Below the pieces are notes generated by a model. The model was given only the letters and a program-made list of their open reading frames with translations. It was not told the DNA's origin and did not search any database. Of a DNA stretch of 64,000 bases, positions 15,674 to 24,735 are shown piece after piece (the stretch's first letter is position 1; the number at the start of each line of letters is the position of its first letter). The DNA comes from Cupriavidus sp. YR651. GTDB lineage: Bacteria; Pseudomonadota; Gammaproteobacteria; Burkholderiales; Burkholderiaceae. Location of the stretch: positions 358,691 through 422,690 of the forward strand of contig NZ_FMYZ01000006.1 in assembly GCF_900101625.1 (NCBI RefSeq). The letters are read 5' to 3'. The translations under genes and the position numbers were made by a program.

Positions 15674-16300
15674 TTAGCGTGGCACCTTGAATGCCTTGCG
15701 GGCACGCAACGCCTCCGTGCGGGCCCAGCAGCCTTCCTGATGGTCGTTCACCAGGCCCATGGCCTGCATCAGCGCGTACATCGTGGTCGGGCCGACGAAC
15801 TTCCAGCCGCGCTTCTTCAAGTCTTTCGACAGCGCCACCGATTCCGGAGACGTCGTCATCTCGCGCAGGGCCTCGGGCGTGATCTTCTTCGGCCGGCTTT
15901 TCGGGTCCGGCTCGAACTTCCAGAAATAGGCGGCCAGCGATGGCTCGGTCGACAGCAGCTCCTGCGCGCGCTTCGCATTGTTGATGGCGGCCTCGATCTT
16001 GCCGCGGTGCCGGACGATGCCGGCGTCGCCGAGCAGGCGTTCCACGTCGCGGTCAGTGAAGCGCGCCACCTTGTCGATGTCGAAGTTGGCAAACGCCTTG
16101 CGGAACGCCTCGCGCTTGCGCAGGATCGTCAGCCAGCTCAATCCGGACTGAAAGCCTTCCAGGCAGATCTTCTCGAACAGGCGTCGGTCGTCGTCGACGG
16201 GAAAACCCCATTCGTTGTCGTGGTAGTGGCAGTAATCCTCGATCGTGCCGCACCAGCCGCAGCGGTCCCGATGCTGCGACGCGGATTCGGACATTGTCAT
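15674..16300 (-). CDS. tag: DNA-3-methyladenine glycosylase I
   Basis: A 208-residue Tag-family enzyme that removes N3-methyladenine from alkylated DNA (base-excision repair, cytoplasm). Zinc-binding cysteines and histidines are visible at both ends (DRCGWCGT near residues 12-19; DHQEGCWART near 190), as is the active-site segment YHDNEWGFPVDDDR. The segments LEGFQSGLSWLTILRKRE and GWKFVGPTTMYALMQAMG are those of the family. The length is normal. Start ATG 16300 or 16294. Confidence 0.92.
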   Translation of the reverse strand: MTMSESASQHRDRCGWCGTIEDYCHYHDNEWGFPVDDDRRLFEKICLEGFQSGLSWLTILRKREAFRKAFANFDIDKVARFTDRDVERLLGDAGIVRHRGKIEAAINNAKRAQELLSTEPSLAAYFWKFEPDPKSRPKKITPEALREMTTSPESVALSKDLKKRGWKFVGPTTMYALMQAMGLVNDHQEGCWARTEALRARKAFKVPR

Positions 16301-16419
16301 TGCCTTGAAACTCCTTGTAGTGGATGGAAAGTGCCGGCTGTGCCCCCGGGCGCGCTGGCGCTTTTGCTACGATCATGCCCGGACAAATGGTTTTGCGTAA
16401 AGGGTCGAAAGGGCTGGAA

Positions 16420-16800
16420 ATGGACATGCAATTGGCAACACTGGAAGACGACGGCTGGATGCTCGATGACGGCGAGGAAATCGCCGCCCAACACCCGGAA
16501 ACGTTCTGGATTCCTTCCCGGGAGCAGCGGGACGCGCTGCAGCCCGGCCAGCAGGTCAAGCTGATTTTCCGTATCGTCACCGAGGACGCGGACGGCGCCG
16601 AGGAGATGCATGTCGAGCGGATGTGGGTCATCGTCAGCGGTCGCGAAGGTAACCTGTACCGGGGTGAGCTCGACAACCAGCCGTACTGCACCGACGAGAT
16701 GAACCCGGGCCTGCCGGTCTGCTTCGAAGCGCGCCATGTGATCAACATCTTCGAAAGCGAAGAGGGCGGCGAGGCGGTAAAGGCCGGCGACGACGTCTGA
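16420..16800 (+). CDS. DUF2314-like protein
   Basis: A 126-residue acidic soluble protein. The segment LQPGQQVKLIFRI followed by ERMWVIVSGREGNLYRGELDNQP resembles DUF2314/YegJ-type proteins of unknown function. I chose ATG 16420 because protein-like sequence starts there; the frame is open to 16324. A shared terminator separates it from the convergent MFS gene. No enzymatic motif is visible. Confidence 0.7.
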   Translation: MDMQLATLEDDGWMLDDGEEIAAQHPETFWIPSREQRDALQPGQQVKLIFRIVTEDADGAEEMHVERMWVIVSGREGNLYRGELDNQPYCTDEMNPGLPVCFEARHVINIFESEEGGEAVKAGDDV

Positions 16801-16869
16801 GCGCCAGACCCGGCTTCCCGCCGGACCGCGCGGGATTGACGGACGTCGCGGCCGGCGGCAATAAAAAAA

Positions 16870-16893
16870 GCCAACCCTCGGGTTGGCTTTTTT
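16870..16893. terminator. Bidirectional terminator
   Basis: GCCAACCC / GGGTTGGC stem with a 2-base loop, a run of A on the left and T on the right, between convergent genes. Confidence 0.85.
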
Positions 16894-16911
16894 GCGGTCG
16901 CAACGGCGAGC

Positions 16912-18222
16912 TTACGCGAGCTTCTTGCCGGTGCGGTCGTGCATGAACACCAGGGCCACGAAGCTGATGGCCGCGGCGATGATCACGTAGTACGCGGGGG
17001 CCAGCTTGTTGTGCGTCGACTCGATCAGCCACGTGACGATCAGCGGGGCAAAGCCGCCGAAGATGGTCACGGCGAAGTTATAGGCCAGCGACAGGCCCGT
17101 GGAGCGCACCTCGGTCGGGAATTGCTCCGCCAGCACCGCCGGGGCCGGGCCCGTGAAGGCGGCCAGCAGGATGCCCAGCACGACCTGCACCTGCAGCAGC
17201 GTGGCCGTGGTCGGCGACACATTGAGCCAGTGGAACAGCGGGTACGCCAGCACGCCGATGATCAGCGCCACGGTGCCCAGCATGCGCTTGCGGCCCACGC
17301 GATCGGACAGCATGCCCATCAGCGGACACAGCACCAGGATGATCGCGCCACAGATGGCCGTGGACTGGAACGTGGCGCCCAGCGGCAGCCCCAGCTGCTG
17401 CTTGGCGTAGGACGGCATGTAGAACACCAGCACGTAGGTGCAGACCGTCCACAGGATGGTCACGCCCAGGCCGGCCAGCACCTCGCGCGGATGGTCGCGC
17501 AGGACCTGTGACAGCGGCGAGAACTTGACCTTGCTGGCGTTGCGCTCGGCCCGGCGCGCCTCGAACTCGGGCGGCTCTTCCAGGTGGGAGCGGATGTACA
17601 TGCCCACCGGCCCGATCAGCAGGCCGAACAGGAACGGGATGCGCCAGCCCCAGGCGTCGATCTGCGCCTGGTCCAGCCCGTTGGTCACCAGCGCGCCCAT
17701 GGCCGCGCCCAGCATGAACGAGATGCCCTGGCTGGCCTGCTGCCAGCTGGCGTACGCGCCACGCTCCTCGTCGGGGGCGTGTTCGATCAGGAAGGCCGTG
17801 GCACCGCCGACCTCGCCGCCGGCGGAAAAGCCCTGGATCAGCCGGGCCACGACGATCAGCGCCGGGGCCCACAGGCCGATCGAATTGTAGGTGGGCGCCA
17901 GGCCGATGATGGCCGTGCCCAGCGCCATCAGCAGGATCGTCAGCGTCAGCGCCGCCTTGCGGCCCACGCGGTCGGCATAGACGCCGAGCACGATGGCGCC
18001 GACCGGACGCATGAAGAAGCCGACGCCAAAGGTGGCGACGGTCAGCAGGAACGAGGTGAGGTCATCGCCGGTGGGGAAGAACAGTTTGGCGATGATGACG
18101 GCGAAGAAGCTGTAGACGGTGAAATCGAACCATTCCAGGCCATTGCCGATGGTCGCGGCGATGATCGCGCGTCGTCGGGTGGCTTTGGTGAGTTCGTGGG
18201 CAGGTGCGGCGATGACGGACAT
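16912..18222 (-). CDS. MFS metabolite:H+ symporter (MHS family)
   Basis: A 436-residue, 12-helix transporter. The N-terminal ATIGNGLEWFDFTVYSFFA and GVYADRVGRKAAL loop, plus RLIQGFSAGGEVGGA, are hallmarks of the metabolite:H+ symporter subfamily (ProP, KgtP, ShiA). These import organic acids, betaines or similar solutes with protons; the substrate cannot be read from the sequence. The length is normal and there is no frameshift. It stands alone, with the GC-rich upstream stretch 18223-18408 carrying a 9-bp tandem repeat. Confidence 0.88.
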   Translation of the reverse strand: MSVIAAPAHELTKATRRRAIIAATIGNGLEWFDFTVYSFFAVIIAKLFFPTGDDLTSFLLTVATFGVGFFMRPVGAIVLGVYADRVGRKAALTLTILLMALGTAIIGLAPTYNSIGLWAPALIVVARLIQGFSAGGEVGGATAFLIEHAPDEERGAYASWQQASQGISFMLGAAMGALVTNGLDQAQIDAWGWRIPFLFGLLIGPVGMYIRSHLEEPPEFEARRAERNASKVKFSPLSQVLRDHPREVLAGLGVTILWTVCTYVLVFYMPSYAKQQLGLPLGATFQSTAICGAIILVLCPLMGMLSDRVGRKRMLGTVALIIGVLAYPLFHWLNVSPTTATLLQVQVVLGILLAAFTGPAPAVLAEQFPTEVRSTGLSLAYNFAVTIFGGFAPLIVTWLIESTHNKLAPAYYVIIAAAISFVALVFMHDRTGKKLA

Positions 18223-18371
18223 GGCGCTTTTGACAACGATGAAGGAACCGGTGGATGCCCCCGCTTCTGCGAGCGGCGGCGCGAGGCGTCATCTTAAGCG
18301 ATTCCTTACATCGCACCCGAGAAGTCGGCTCAAGGGCACGTGGGAGAGCAATGGGCGCTACGAGCGGGCAG

Positions 18372-18398
18372 AGTGGCCAGAGTGGCCAGAGTGGCCGG
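18372..18398. repeat. 9-bp tandem repeat, three copies
   Basis: AGTGGCCAG repeated at 18372, 18381 and 18390 (the last copy ends in GG). It lies between the MHS transporter start and the small membrane protein's stop. Confidence 0.7.
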
Positions 18399-18408
18399 AA
18401 CGGAGGTG

Positions 18409-18750
18409 TTAGCCGGGACGCCGCCCGTTCGTGGCGTGATCGCGGCGCGCGGGGGGCGCGGAGGGCAACTTGGGCGCGGCGTTGGCCACCGCATCCGGGC
18501 GCCCGGTTTCCGGACGCTTGCGCGTGAACCAGAGCCAGGCGGCGCTGGCCAGCCAGCCGACCACAAAGACCGTATCCCCGGCATGATTGAACAGGGCGGC
18601 GGCGGACGGGGTGCGGAAGAGTTCGGCCAGCAAGTCGGCGGGCAAGCGTGCGACGATCCACAGCAGCACAGCCGGGCCGCTGCCGTAGACGCCGGGCTGC
18701 CACCACAGGGCGTGGGGCAAGGCGTGCCGGTGTGCATTGCGCTTTACCAC
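18409..18750 (-). CDS. Small membrane protein, hypothetical
   Basis: A 113-residue protein with two hydrophobic segments (VYGSGPAVLLWIVARL near residue 20 and VFVVGWLASAAWLWF near 62) and a polar Pro/Arg-rich tail. I chose GTG 18750 because GGAG lies 7 bases upstream; the frame is open to 18792. No family is recognised. Confidence 0.6.
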   Translation of the reverse strand: MVKRNAHRHALPHALWWQPGVYGSGPAVLLWIVARLPADLLAELFRTPSAAALFNHAGDTVFVVGWLASAAWLWFTRKRPETGRPDAVANAAPKLPSAPPARRDHATNGRRPG

Positions 18751-19083
18751 GGGGGTTCTCCAGCTGACCGCCCGGTTCCGAGGCGGGCGCATCTTGCGTT
18801 GTGGGTAGCGCTCCCGCGCCGGTCGACTAGTGGGGCGGCCTGGCGCGGTGAGCCATGGGGCTCCCTGTCATCATCATAGGCCGATTCGCCTTGCGCCTGC
18901 CGCTCGCGGGCGGCAATCCCACGTGGACTGTGTGCGCTATCCAACGCGTCGTGCCCGGCACCCGATAAGTGCCGGGGGGAGCTTCAAGTTTTTTGCACGA
19001 TATATCCGCAATCGGCTTTCGCCGGACGGGCGCATCTTTGCCAGACTTCAGGCATACGCACAAAGCCTTTGAAGGTCACGACC

Positions 19084-19962
19084 ATGCTTCCCGCTCTCTA
19101 TGTGTCACACGGTTCTCCCATGCTGGCGATCGATCCCGGACCGACCGGCGCCGCCTTCGATGCGCTGGGCGAGCGGTTGCGCGCGGAACACCCCAAGGCG
19201 GTGCTGGTCATTTCGGCGCACTGGATCTACAGCACGCTGGCCGTCAGCACCCGCAATCGGCAGGAGGCCTGGCACGACTTCGGTGGCTTCCCGCGCGAGC
19301 TCTACGCGCTGCGCTACGACGCGCCCGGCGCCCCGACGCTGGCCGCCCGCGTGAAGGCGCTGGTCGAGGCCGCTGCCATCCCCGGGGCCGGGTTTGTCGC
19401 CGAGGATGAGGATCGCCCGCTGGATCACGGCGCCTGGATGCCGTTGCGCCATTTCTTCCCGCAGGCGGACGTGCCCGTCGTGCAACTGGCGCTGAACCCG
19501 TACCTGACGCCGGCCATGCAGATCGAGATCGGCCGCGCGCTGGCGCCGCTGCGCGAGGAAGGCGTGCTCGTGATCGGCTCCGGCAGCTTTACCCACAACC
19601 TGCAGGAAGTGTTCGGCGGCGGCCGCAAGGCCCAGCACGGACCGGAAACCGAGCCGTACGTGGATGCCTTTCGCGGCTGGATGCTGGATGCGCTGGACGA
19701 GGCGCTGGCCACCGGGGACGTCAGCCGGATCGCCGACTATCGCGCCCAGGCTCCCTATGCGCGCCGGGCGCACCCGACCGACGAGCACCTGCTGCCGCTA
19801 TACGTGACGCTGGGCGCGGCCATCGGCCCGCGAGCGGCCTCGACGGGGCAGACCCAGGTAGCCCGCGTGGCGGATGAGGTGACCTACGGTGTGCTGGCCA
19901 TGGACACCTTCGTGTTCGACGGCATGGGCGCGGGGCACGTGCGGCTGGACAAGGCAGCCTGA
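19084..19962 (+). CDS. DODA-type extradiol aromatic ring-opening dioxygenase (LigB-like)
   Basis: A 292-residue protein of the LigB/DODA class (E. coli YgiD type). Likely metal or active-site histidines lie in YVSHGSPMLAID (near residue 8), VISAHWIYS (near 50), LDHGAWMPLRHFFP (near 115) and GSGSFTHNL (near 170). The class cleaves catechols such as DOPA with a non-haem metal. Start ATG 19084 has GAAGG 8 bases upstream; an in-frame TTG at 19069 is less likely. It stands alone, followed by a terminator. Confidence 0.88.
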   Translation: MLPALYVSHGSPMLAIDPGPTGAAFDALGERLRAEHPKAVLVISAHWIYSTLAVSTRNRQEAWHDFGGFPRELYALRYDAPGAPTLAARVKALVEAAAIPGAGFVAEDEDRPLDHGAWMPLRHFFPQADVPVVQLALNPYLTPAMQIEIGRALAPLREEGVLVIGSGSFTHNLQEVFGGGRKAQHGPETEPYVDAFRGWMLDALDEALATGDVSRIADYRAQAPYARRAHPTDEHLLPLYVTLGAAIGPRAASTGQTQVARVADEVTYGVLAMDTFVFDGMGAGHVRLDKAA

Positions 19963-20007
19963 CCGGGGCGACTTGAGCTGGACTCCCGGGCGCTTCGCCG
20001 GGAACGA

Positions 20008-20031
20008 AAAAGGCGGCCTCGGCCGCCTTTT
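20008..20031. terminator. Bidirectional terminator
   Basis: AAAAGGCGGCC / GGCCGCCTTTT with a TC loop, between the dioxygenase gene and the convergent MFS gene. Confidence 0.85.
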
Positions 20032-20049
20032 CCATGATGGAAGCAAGCT

Positions 20050-21216
20050 CTAACGGCGAATCAGGTATTGGCGGGCTGAGCGCGCGCCGAACAGCGCAAT
20101 CCAACCCATCGTCAGTGCCACCACGGCGATGCCGATCCGCAGGTCGGCCACATGCGCCACGCCGCCGATCAGCACAGGCCCGAGCAGCAGCCCCACGTAG
20201 GCGAACCGCGCCACGCGCGCGATGGCCTCGGCCGGGGCCACGCCGGGCAGGCGCGAGGCCGCGACGAAGAAGATCGGCACCATGTTGGCCGCGCCCAGCC
20301 CCATCAGGCTGAAGCCGACCAGCGCGGCCAGCGGCAGCGGCACCGCAATCGCCAGCGCGATGCCGGCAAATCCGAGCCAGGCGCTGCCGGTCAGCGTGTC
20401 GGCATCGCCAAAACGCGCGCGCAGGCGGTCCCCGCCAAACCGGCCGCAGGCCATCCCGCCCGAAAACGCGGCATAGCCGAAGCTGATCCAGCCCAGCGGC
20501 GCTGCGGCTACGTCCCGCATATAGACGCTGGTCCAGTCGTACATCGCGCCTTCCCCGACCAGCCCCAGGAACGCCATCAGCCCCAGCAGCCAAAGCGCGC
20601 GCGTGGCGTGTTCGCGATGGTGATCGGCCGTCGGCGGCATCGGATGGTCGGCCATCAGCCGCGGTGCCATGCCGATTGCCACGGCGGCGGTCATGGCGGC
20701 GATCAGTGCCGCATGCACCAGCGGCGGCACGCCAAGTGTCAGCATCAGGCCGCCGAAAGCCGCCCCGAGCATGCCGCCGAGGCTGAACATGCCGTGCAGC
20801 GCGGACATCACGGGCCGCGTGCGGCTGGCCTCCACCGTGGCGGCCTGCGCGTTCATGGCCACGTCGAACGCGGCGTTGGCCATGCCGAAGAGCAGCAGCA
20901 TCGGCAGCAGCAGCGCAAAGGCGGGCATGGCCAGGATCGCGATGGTTGCGACGGCAAAGGCGATACCGCCCAGCATCGATGCGCGCGCGCTGCCCAGCCG
21001 TGCCACCCAGCGCCCAATCGGGCCCATGGCGAGGATCGCGCCGCCGGCCACGGCCAGCATGGCAAACGACAGCATGGCGTCCGATAGTCCAAAACGCGCC
21101 TTGATGGTGGGAATGTGAACGCCCCAGGTGGCGAACGTGGCGCCATTGACGAAGAACAGCGCCATCGTGCCGCGCGTGGCGCGGGAGACCGCCAGGGGGG
21201 AGGGCACCGATACCAC
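20050..21216 (-). CDS. MFS transporter (YbjJ-like)
   Basis: A 388-residue, 12-helix transporter. FVNGATFATWGVHIPTIK at the N-terminus and ALHGMFSLGGMLGAAFGG in the middle are typical of the YbjJ/fucose-permease-like group; the substrate is unknown. GTG 21216 lies 3 bases past the stop of the upstream MFS gene, so the two are probably translationally coupled. Two adjacent MFS genes of different subfamilies in one operon might act on related compounds, but this is inference. Confidence 0.85.
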   Translation of the reverse strand: MVSVPSPLAVSRATRGTMALFFVNGATFATWGVHIPTIKARFGLSDAMLSFAMLAVAGGAILAMGPIGRWVARLGSARASMLGGIAFAVATIAILAMPAFALLLPMLLLFGMANAAFDVAMNAQAATVEASRTRPVMSALHGMFSLGGMLGAAFGGLMLTLGVPPLVHAALIAAMTAAVAIGMAPRLMADHPMPPTADHHREHATRALWLLGLMAFLGLVGEGAMYDWTSVYMRDVAAAPLGWISFGYAAFSGGMACGRFGGDRLRARFGDADTLTGSAWLGFAGIALAIAVPLPLAALVGFSLMGLGAANMVPIFFVAASRLPGVAPAEAIARVARFAYVGLLLGPVLIGGVAHVADLRIGIAVVALTMGWIALFGARSARQYLIRR

Positions 21217-21219
21217 CGC

Positions 21220-22464
21220 TTATGCCGACTGAGTGCCGGGGCGTAGCAGGCCACGCCGATGCAGCGCGAAGCCGAACGCCAGCAGGGCGCCCGCCGCCAG
21301 CGCCACCATGACCCAGAGCATCAGCCAGTAGCCGCCGGCCGCGCGCCACAGCAGGGCGCCGAACCACGGCGCCACGGCCTGCATCAGCAGCACCGGCGTC
21401 ATCATCAGCCCGTTCAGCGTGGCGTAGTGGTGGCGCGAGATCAGCTCCGGCATGGCCATCGCGCGCAGCATGGTGTTGACGCCGTTGGCGCAGCCATAGA
21501 GCACGGCCGCCAGCATCAGCCAGTAGCCGTGGCCCATCGCCAGGCACAGCAGGCCGATGCTCATCACGACATAGACCGGCATCGACAGCCGCACCGGATG
21601 ATGGATCGGCAGCCGCGCCATGGCCAGCCGCCCGGCCACCTGGGCGGGGCCGATCAGCGCGGCGACGATCAGTTGCTGGCCCAGCGGCATGCCCTTCTCG
21701 GTGAGCATCGGGATCAGGTGCGCGCCCAGCAGGGACGCAATCACCGCCGTGGCCGTGAAGGCCAGCACCACGGCCCAGAATACGGGCTGGCGCAGGGTCA
21801 TGCGGGCAATGCCGGGGGCGCCCGCCCCGGCCAGCGGGCCACCGGCCTGCACGGGCGCGTAGGTGGCGTGCACCGCGAATCGCAGCCGCGCATGGAGCGG
21901 CGCGCAGACGAACAGGTTGAGCGCGGCGAATCCCACCAGCGTCGGGCGCCAGCCCAGATGCAGCACCAGCCATTGGGCCAGCGGAATAAACACGGTGCTG
22001 GCAAAGCCGGCCAGCAGTGTCACGTGGACGATCGGCTTCTGGTAGCCGTCGCCGTACGCCTGGCGCAGCACGACGAACGCGGGTTCGTAGAGCGTGGAAG
22101 CCATCGCCAGGCCCAGCGGAATCCACATCAGCAGGAACATCGCCGGGGTCGGACACCACGCCCAGAGCAGCAGCCCGATGGCGGCGAGCACGGAGCCGGC
22201 GCTCATCACCTTGCGTGCCGGCACGCGGTCCAGCAGCCGGCCCACGGCGAACGAGCACAGGGCCCAGACCAGCAGCCCCAGCGAAAAGCCCCCGGCCAGG
22301 AACGGCTTGCCGTAGCCCAGCGCCTGATGCATCGGGTCGATGAAGACGGTGAAGGTGAAGTAGAGGGTGCCCCAGCTGATGACCTCGGTCAGGCCGAGGG
22401 TCCAGACGATATGGCGCGGTGGCAGCGCAGCGGTGGGTACGGCGGGGTCGGCAGGAGCAGTCAT
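21220..22464 (-). CDS. MFS transporter
   Basis: A 414-residue, 12-helix transporter beginning around ATG 22464; the frame extends to 22593, but the extension is not hydrophobic or conserved-looking. WTLGLTEVISWGTLYFTF in the first helix and FAVGRLLDRVPARKVM in the loop after helix 2 fit the major facilitator superfamily. It is the first gene of a two-gene operon. The substrate is not predictable from the sequence. Confidence 0.85.
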   Translation of the reverse strand: MTAPADPAVPTAALPPRHIVWTLGLTEVISWGTLYFTFTVFIDPMHQALGYGKPFLAGGFSLGLLVWALCSFAVGRLLDRVPARKVMSAGSVLAAIGLLLWAWCPTPAMFLLMWIPLGLAMASTLYEPAFVVLRQAYGDGYQKPIVHVTLLAGFASTVFIPLAQWLVLHLGWRPTLVGFAALNLFVCAPLHARLRFAVHATYAPVQAGGPLAGAGAPGIARMTLRQPVFWAVVLAFTATAVIASLLGAHLIPMLTEKGMPLGQQLIVAALIGPAQVAGRLAMARLPIHHPVRLSMPVYVVMSIGLLCLAMGHGYWLMLAAVLYGCANGVNTMLRAMAMPELISRHHYATLNGLMMTPVLLMQAVAPWFGALLWRAAGGYWLMLWVMVALAAGALLAFGFALHRRGLLRPGTQSA

Positions 22465-22651
22465 GGCGCGCCCGGCGCAGGTGGGGGAGCGCCGGTGGCG
22501 GTGCGATGGAAGAAGCGGAAATTGTATCGGCCCGGTCGCCGGATGCCTACGCCAAGCCACTTGGCGGGCGTCGTTCGCGCACCACGCCTCCACTCAGCCA
22601 TGCAGCCATGCCCACGGCCAGGCGTTGCCGGCCATGTTGCCGCGATGCCGG

Positions 22652-23062
22652 TTATGCCGATGTCGGCGGACCCTTCAGCTCGACGGTATTGCCGTCCGGG
22701 TCCTTCACATAGATCGAAGGGCCCCGGCCCTCGGCGCCGTACCGCTGCTCGACGGGGCTGGCATCGATGCGATGAATGCGCAGGTGTTCAAAGATCGCTA
22801 TGGCATCGAACGGATCGATGCGCAGGCAGAAGTGGTCGAGGTTGCGGCCCTCGGCACCCGGCCCGGCACCACCGGCCCGACCGAGCGGGCCGGCGAGCGA
22901 CACCAGGTCGATCAGGCCGTTGCCGGCGCGTAGCTGGGTCAGCCCGAAATCGGGCTGCTCGCGCTCGAGGGTGCAGCCCAGTACGTCCACATAGAACCGC
23001 GCCAGGCGAGGCACATCCGCCGTGCGCAGGACCAGGTGATCGATGCCGGCGATGCGGAACAT
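22652..23062 (-). CDS. VOC-family (glyoxalase/dioxygenase fold) protein
   Basis: A 136-residue protein with two beta-alpha-beta-beta-beta modules. IDHLVLRTADVPRLARFY starts the first and LDHFCLRIDPFDA the second; YVKDPDGNTVEL closes it with the last metal ligand (E). The metal set H..H/E fits a VOC metalloenzyme of unknown substrate (lactoylglutathione lyase-like). A GGAAGGAGG ribosome site precedes ATG 23062. It lies downstream of the GFA gene on the same strand. Confidence 0.88.
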   Translation of the reverse strand: MFRIAGIDHLVLRTADVPRLARFYVDVLGCTLEREQPDFGLTQLRAGNGLIDLVSLAGPLGRAGGAGPGAEGRNLDHFCLRIDPFDAIAIFEHLRIHRIDASPVEQRYGAEGRGPSIYVKDPDGNTVELKGPPTSA

Positions 23063-23088
23063 GGCGACTTGCCTCCTTCCCTCTTGGC

Positions 23089-23439
23089 CTACTTGTGCAG
23101 GCCGTCGTACTCGACGATCTTGAGGCTGCCCAGGTCCACGCCATCCACACAGCGCACGTTGACCCCGGCCATGGCATTGCCCTGCGGGTCCTGTGCCTCC
23201 GCGTAGGGGCCGCAGCCACAGACCGGGCAGAAGCGGTGCGCGATCTTCATCGTGTTGAAGCGGTAGGTCGACGCGTTCTCGTCCGGCGTCTTGAGCCGGA
23301 ACTGCGCCTTGGGCACGAACCACAGCAGATGGCCGCGCCGGCGGCAGATCGTGCAGTTGCATTGCAGGACCGAGGTGATCTCGCCGTCCGCCTCGAAGGC
23401 GACGCGTCCGCAATGGCAGCTTCCCTGGTAAGTCGTCAT
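23089..23439 (-). CDS. GFA/CENP-V domain zinc protein
   Basis: A 116-residue protein with the glutathione-dependent-formaldehyde-activating-like zinc pattern: SCHCGRV, LQCNCTICRR and FCPVCGCGPY. These cysteines bind one structural and one labile zinc. Most small GFA-domain proteins have no proven activity. It is probably co-transcribed with the VOC gene 26 bp downstream and the GNAT gene 38 bp upstream. Confidence 0.88.
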   Translation of the reverse strand: MTTYQGSCHCGRVAFEADGEITSVLQCNCTICRRRGHLLWFVPKAQFRLKTPDENASTYRFNTMKIAHRFCPVCGCGPYAEAQDPQGNAMAGVNVRCVDGVDLGSLKIVEYDGLHK

Positions 23440-23477
23440 GGGGTCTCCTGATGTTGTCGTCATCCGACCCCGCCCGC

Positions 23478-23897
23478 TCACTGGTCCGGGATCAGCCGCT
23501 TGCCCAGGCTGACCGCGGCGTCGCGGCCATAGCCGAGCTTGTCGTAGAACGCCATCACGGCGTCATTGCCTTCTCGCACGAGCAGGTTGATCTTCGGGCA
23601 GCCGCGTTCGATCAGCAGCGCCTCCGCGCGCGCCATCAGCATACGCCCGTAGCCACGGCCCTGAAACCCCGGGTCGACAGCCAGGTAGTAGACCCATCCG
23701 CGATGGCCGTCAAAGCCGATCATCGCCGATGCCACCACGCGCCCGTCGGTCTCGCCGACGAGGAACAGCTCGGGTTGCTCGGTCATCTTGCGGGCGATGT
23801 CGCGATGCGGGTCGTTCCAGGGCCGGGTCAGGCCACAGGCTTGCCAGAGGGCCACGACGGCCGGTTCATCGGCGAGGCGATATGCGCGGATCAGCAT
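23478..23897 (-). CDS. GNAT acetyltransferase (YpeA-like)
   Basis: A 139-residue N-acetyltransferase with the acetyl-CoA-binding motif A (LAVDPGFQGRGYGRML, about residue 72) and C-terminal LLVREGNDAVMAFYDKLGY. It resembles YpeA, whose substrate is unknown. ATG 23897 fits family N-termini (IRAYRLADEPAVVALW), although no clear ribosome site precedes it. First gene of the GNAT-GFA-VOC run. Confidence 0.85.
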   Translation of the reverse strand: MLIRAYRLADEPAVVALWQACGLTRPWNDPHRDIARKMTEQPELFLVGETDGRVVASAMIGFDGHRGWVYYLAVDPGFQGRGYGRMLMARAEALLIERGCPKINLLVREGNDAVMAFYDKLGYGRDAAVSLGKRLIPDQ

Positions 23898-24039
23898 GGG
23901 AAGGAGGAGGGCGGAAGCGACCACTGCTGCATTGCAGCGCGGGCGTTTACCGACATTGTTAAGCGATTGACAGTGTATCCGCTGCGGCGCTGTCACAATG
24001 GCCGGCAACACCTGAGAACAACATCCCACAGGAGACACC

Positions 24040-24654
24040 ATGAGCGACATCCACGCGCCCGCGCGCGCCACCTTCCGCCACATGGAACAGGGCACCCGGG
24101 AAGACTGGGCGGCCATCTCGGCGGAGTTCATGCCTTATGCGCGGGCGTTGCCGGACCGCGTGCTGGCGCACCTGCGCCTGCTCGATGGTGATTGCGGCGG
24201 CTTTCCGGTGGATCGCCTGACCCATTCGCTGCAGACCGCCACGCTGGCCCACCGCGACGGGCAGGACGAGGAGTACGTGGTTTGCGCGCTGCTGCACGAT
24301 ATCGGCGACACGCTTGGCAGCTTCAACCATCCCGACATCGCCGCGGCCATCCTCAAGCCGTTCGTGAGCGCGGAGAACCTGTGGATGGTGGAGAAACACG
24401 GCGTGTTCCAGGGCTACTACTTCTTCCATCACCTGGGCCTGGATCGCAACCTGCGCGAGCAGTTCCGCAGCCAGCCGGACCTGTTCGACCGCACGGCCGA
24501 TTTCTGCCGCAAGTACGACGCCGCCGCGTTCATGCCCGACTACGACACGCTGCCGCTGGAATTCTTCGAGCCGATGGTGCGGCGGGTGATGAGCGCGCCG
24601 AGAAACTCGATGTATGTGAAGCCCGGCGAGCAGACGCTCGCGCGCGCGGAGTAA
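24040..24654 (+). CDS. HD-domain phosphohydrolase-like protein
   Basis: A 204-residue protein with the HD motif CALLHDIGD (H86-D87), an upstream histidine in LTHSLQTA, and downstream HHLGLD and YDTLPLEFF segments, as in the family often called phosphonate-degradation-associated HD proteins. It is probably a metal-dependent hydrolase with unknown substrate. An AGGAG ribosome site lies before ATG 24040. It is convergent with the indolepyruvate oxidoreductase gene. Confidence 0.85.
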   Translation: MSDIHAPARATFRHMEQGTREDWAAISAEFMPYARALPDRVLAHLRLLDGDCGGFPVDRLTHSLQTATLAHRDGQDEEYVVCALLHDIGDTLGSFNHPDIAAAILKPFVSAENLWMVEKHGVFQGYYFFHHLGLDRNLREQFRSQPDLFDRTADFCRKYDAAAFMPDYDTLPLEFFEPMVRRVMSAPRNSMYVKPGEQTLARAE

Positions 24655-24672
24655 GGCCGCCAAACAAAAACA

Positions 24673-24698
24673 GCGCGGGTGTTGGCCCGCGCCGTTTT
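24673..24698. terminator. Terminator between convergent genes
   Basis: GCGCGGG / CCCGCGC stem, 6-base loop, flanked by A-rich and T-rich sides with one mismatch in the outer stem. Confidence 0.7.
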
Positions 24699-24735
24699 CA
24701 TTTGCCCGGTCTCCCGGGCATCGATGATGCACCCC

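Noticed and set aside
19721..22258. 845-codon minus-strand frame
   Set aside because: It is rich in Arg/Ala/Gly/Pro and crosses the dioxygenase gene, a terminator and two MFS genes in another frame; a high-GC shadow.
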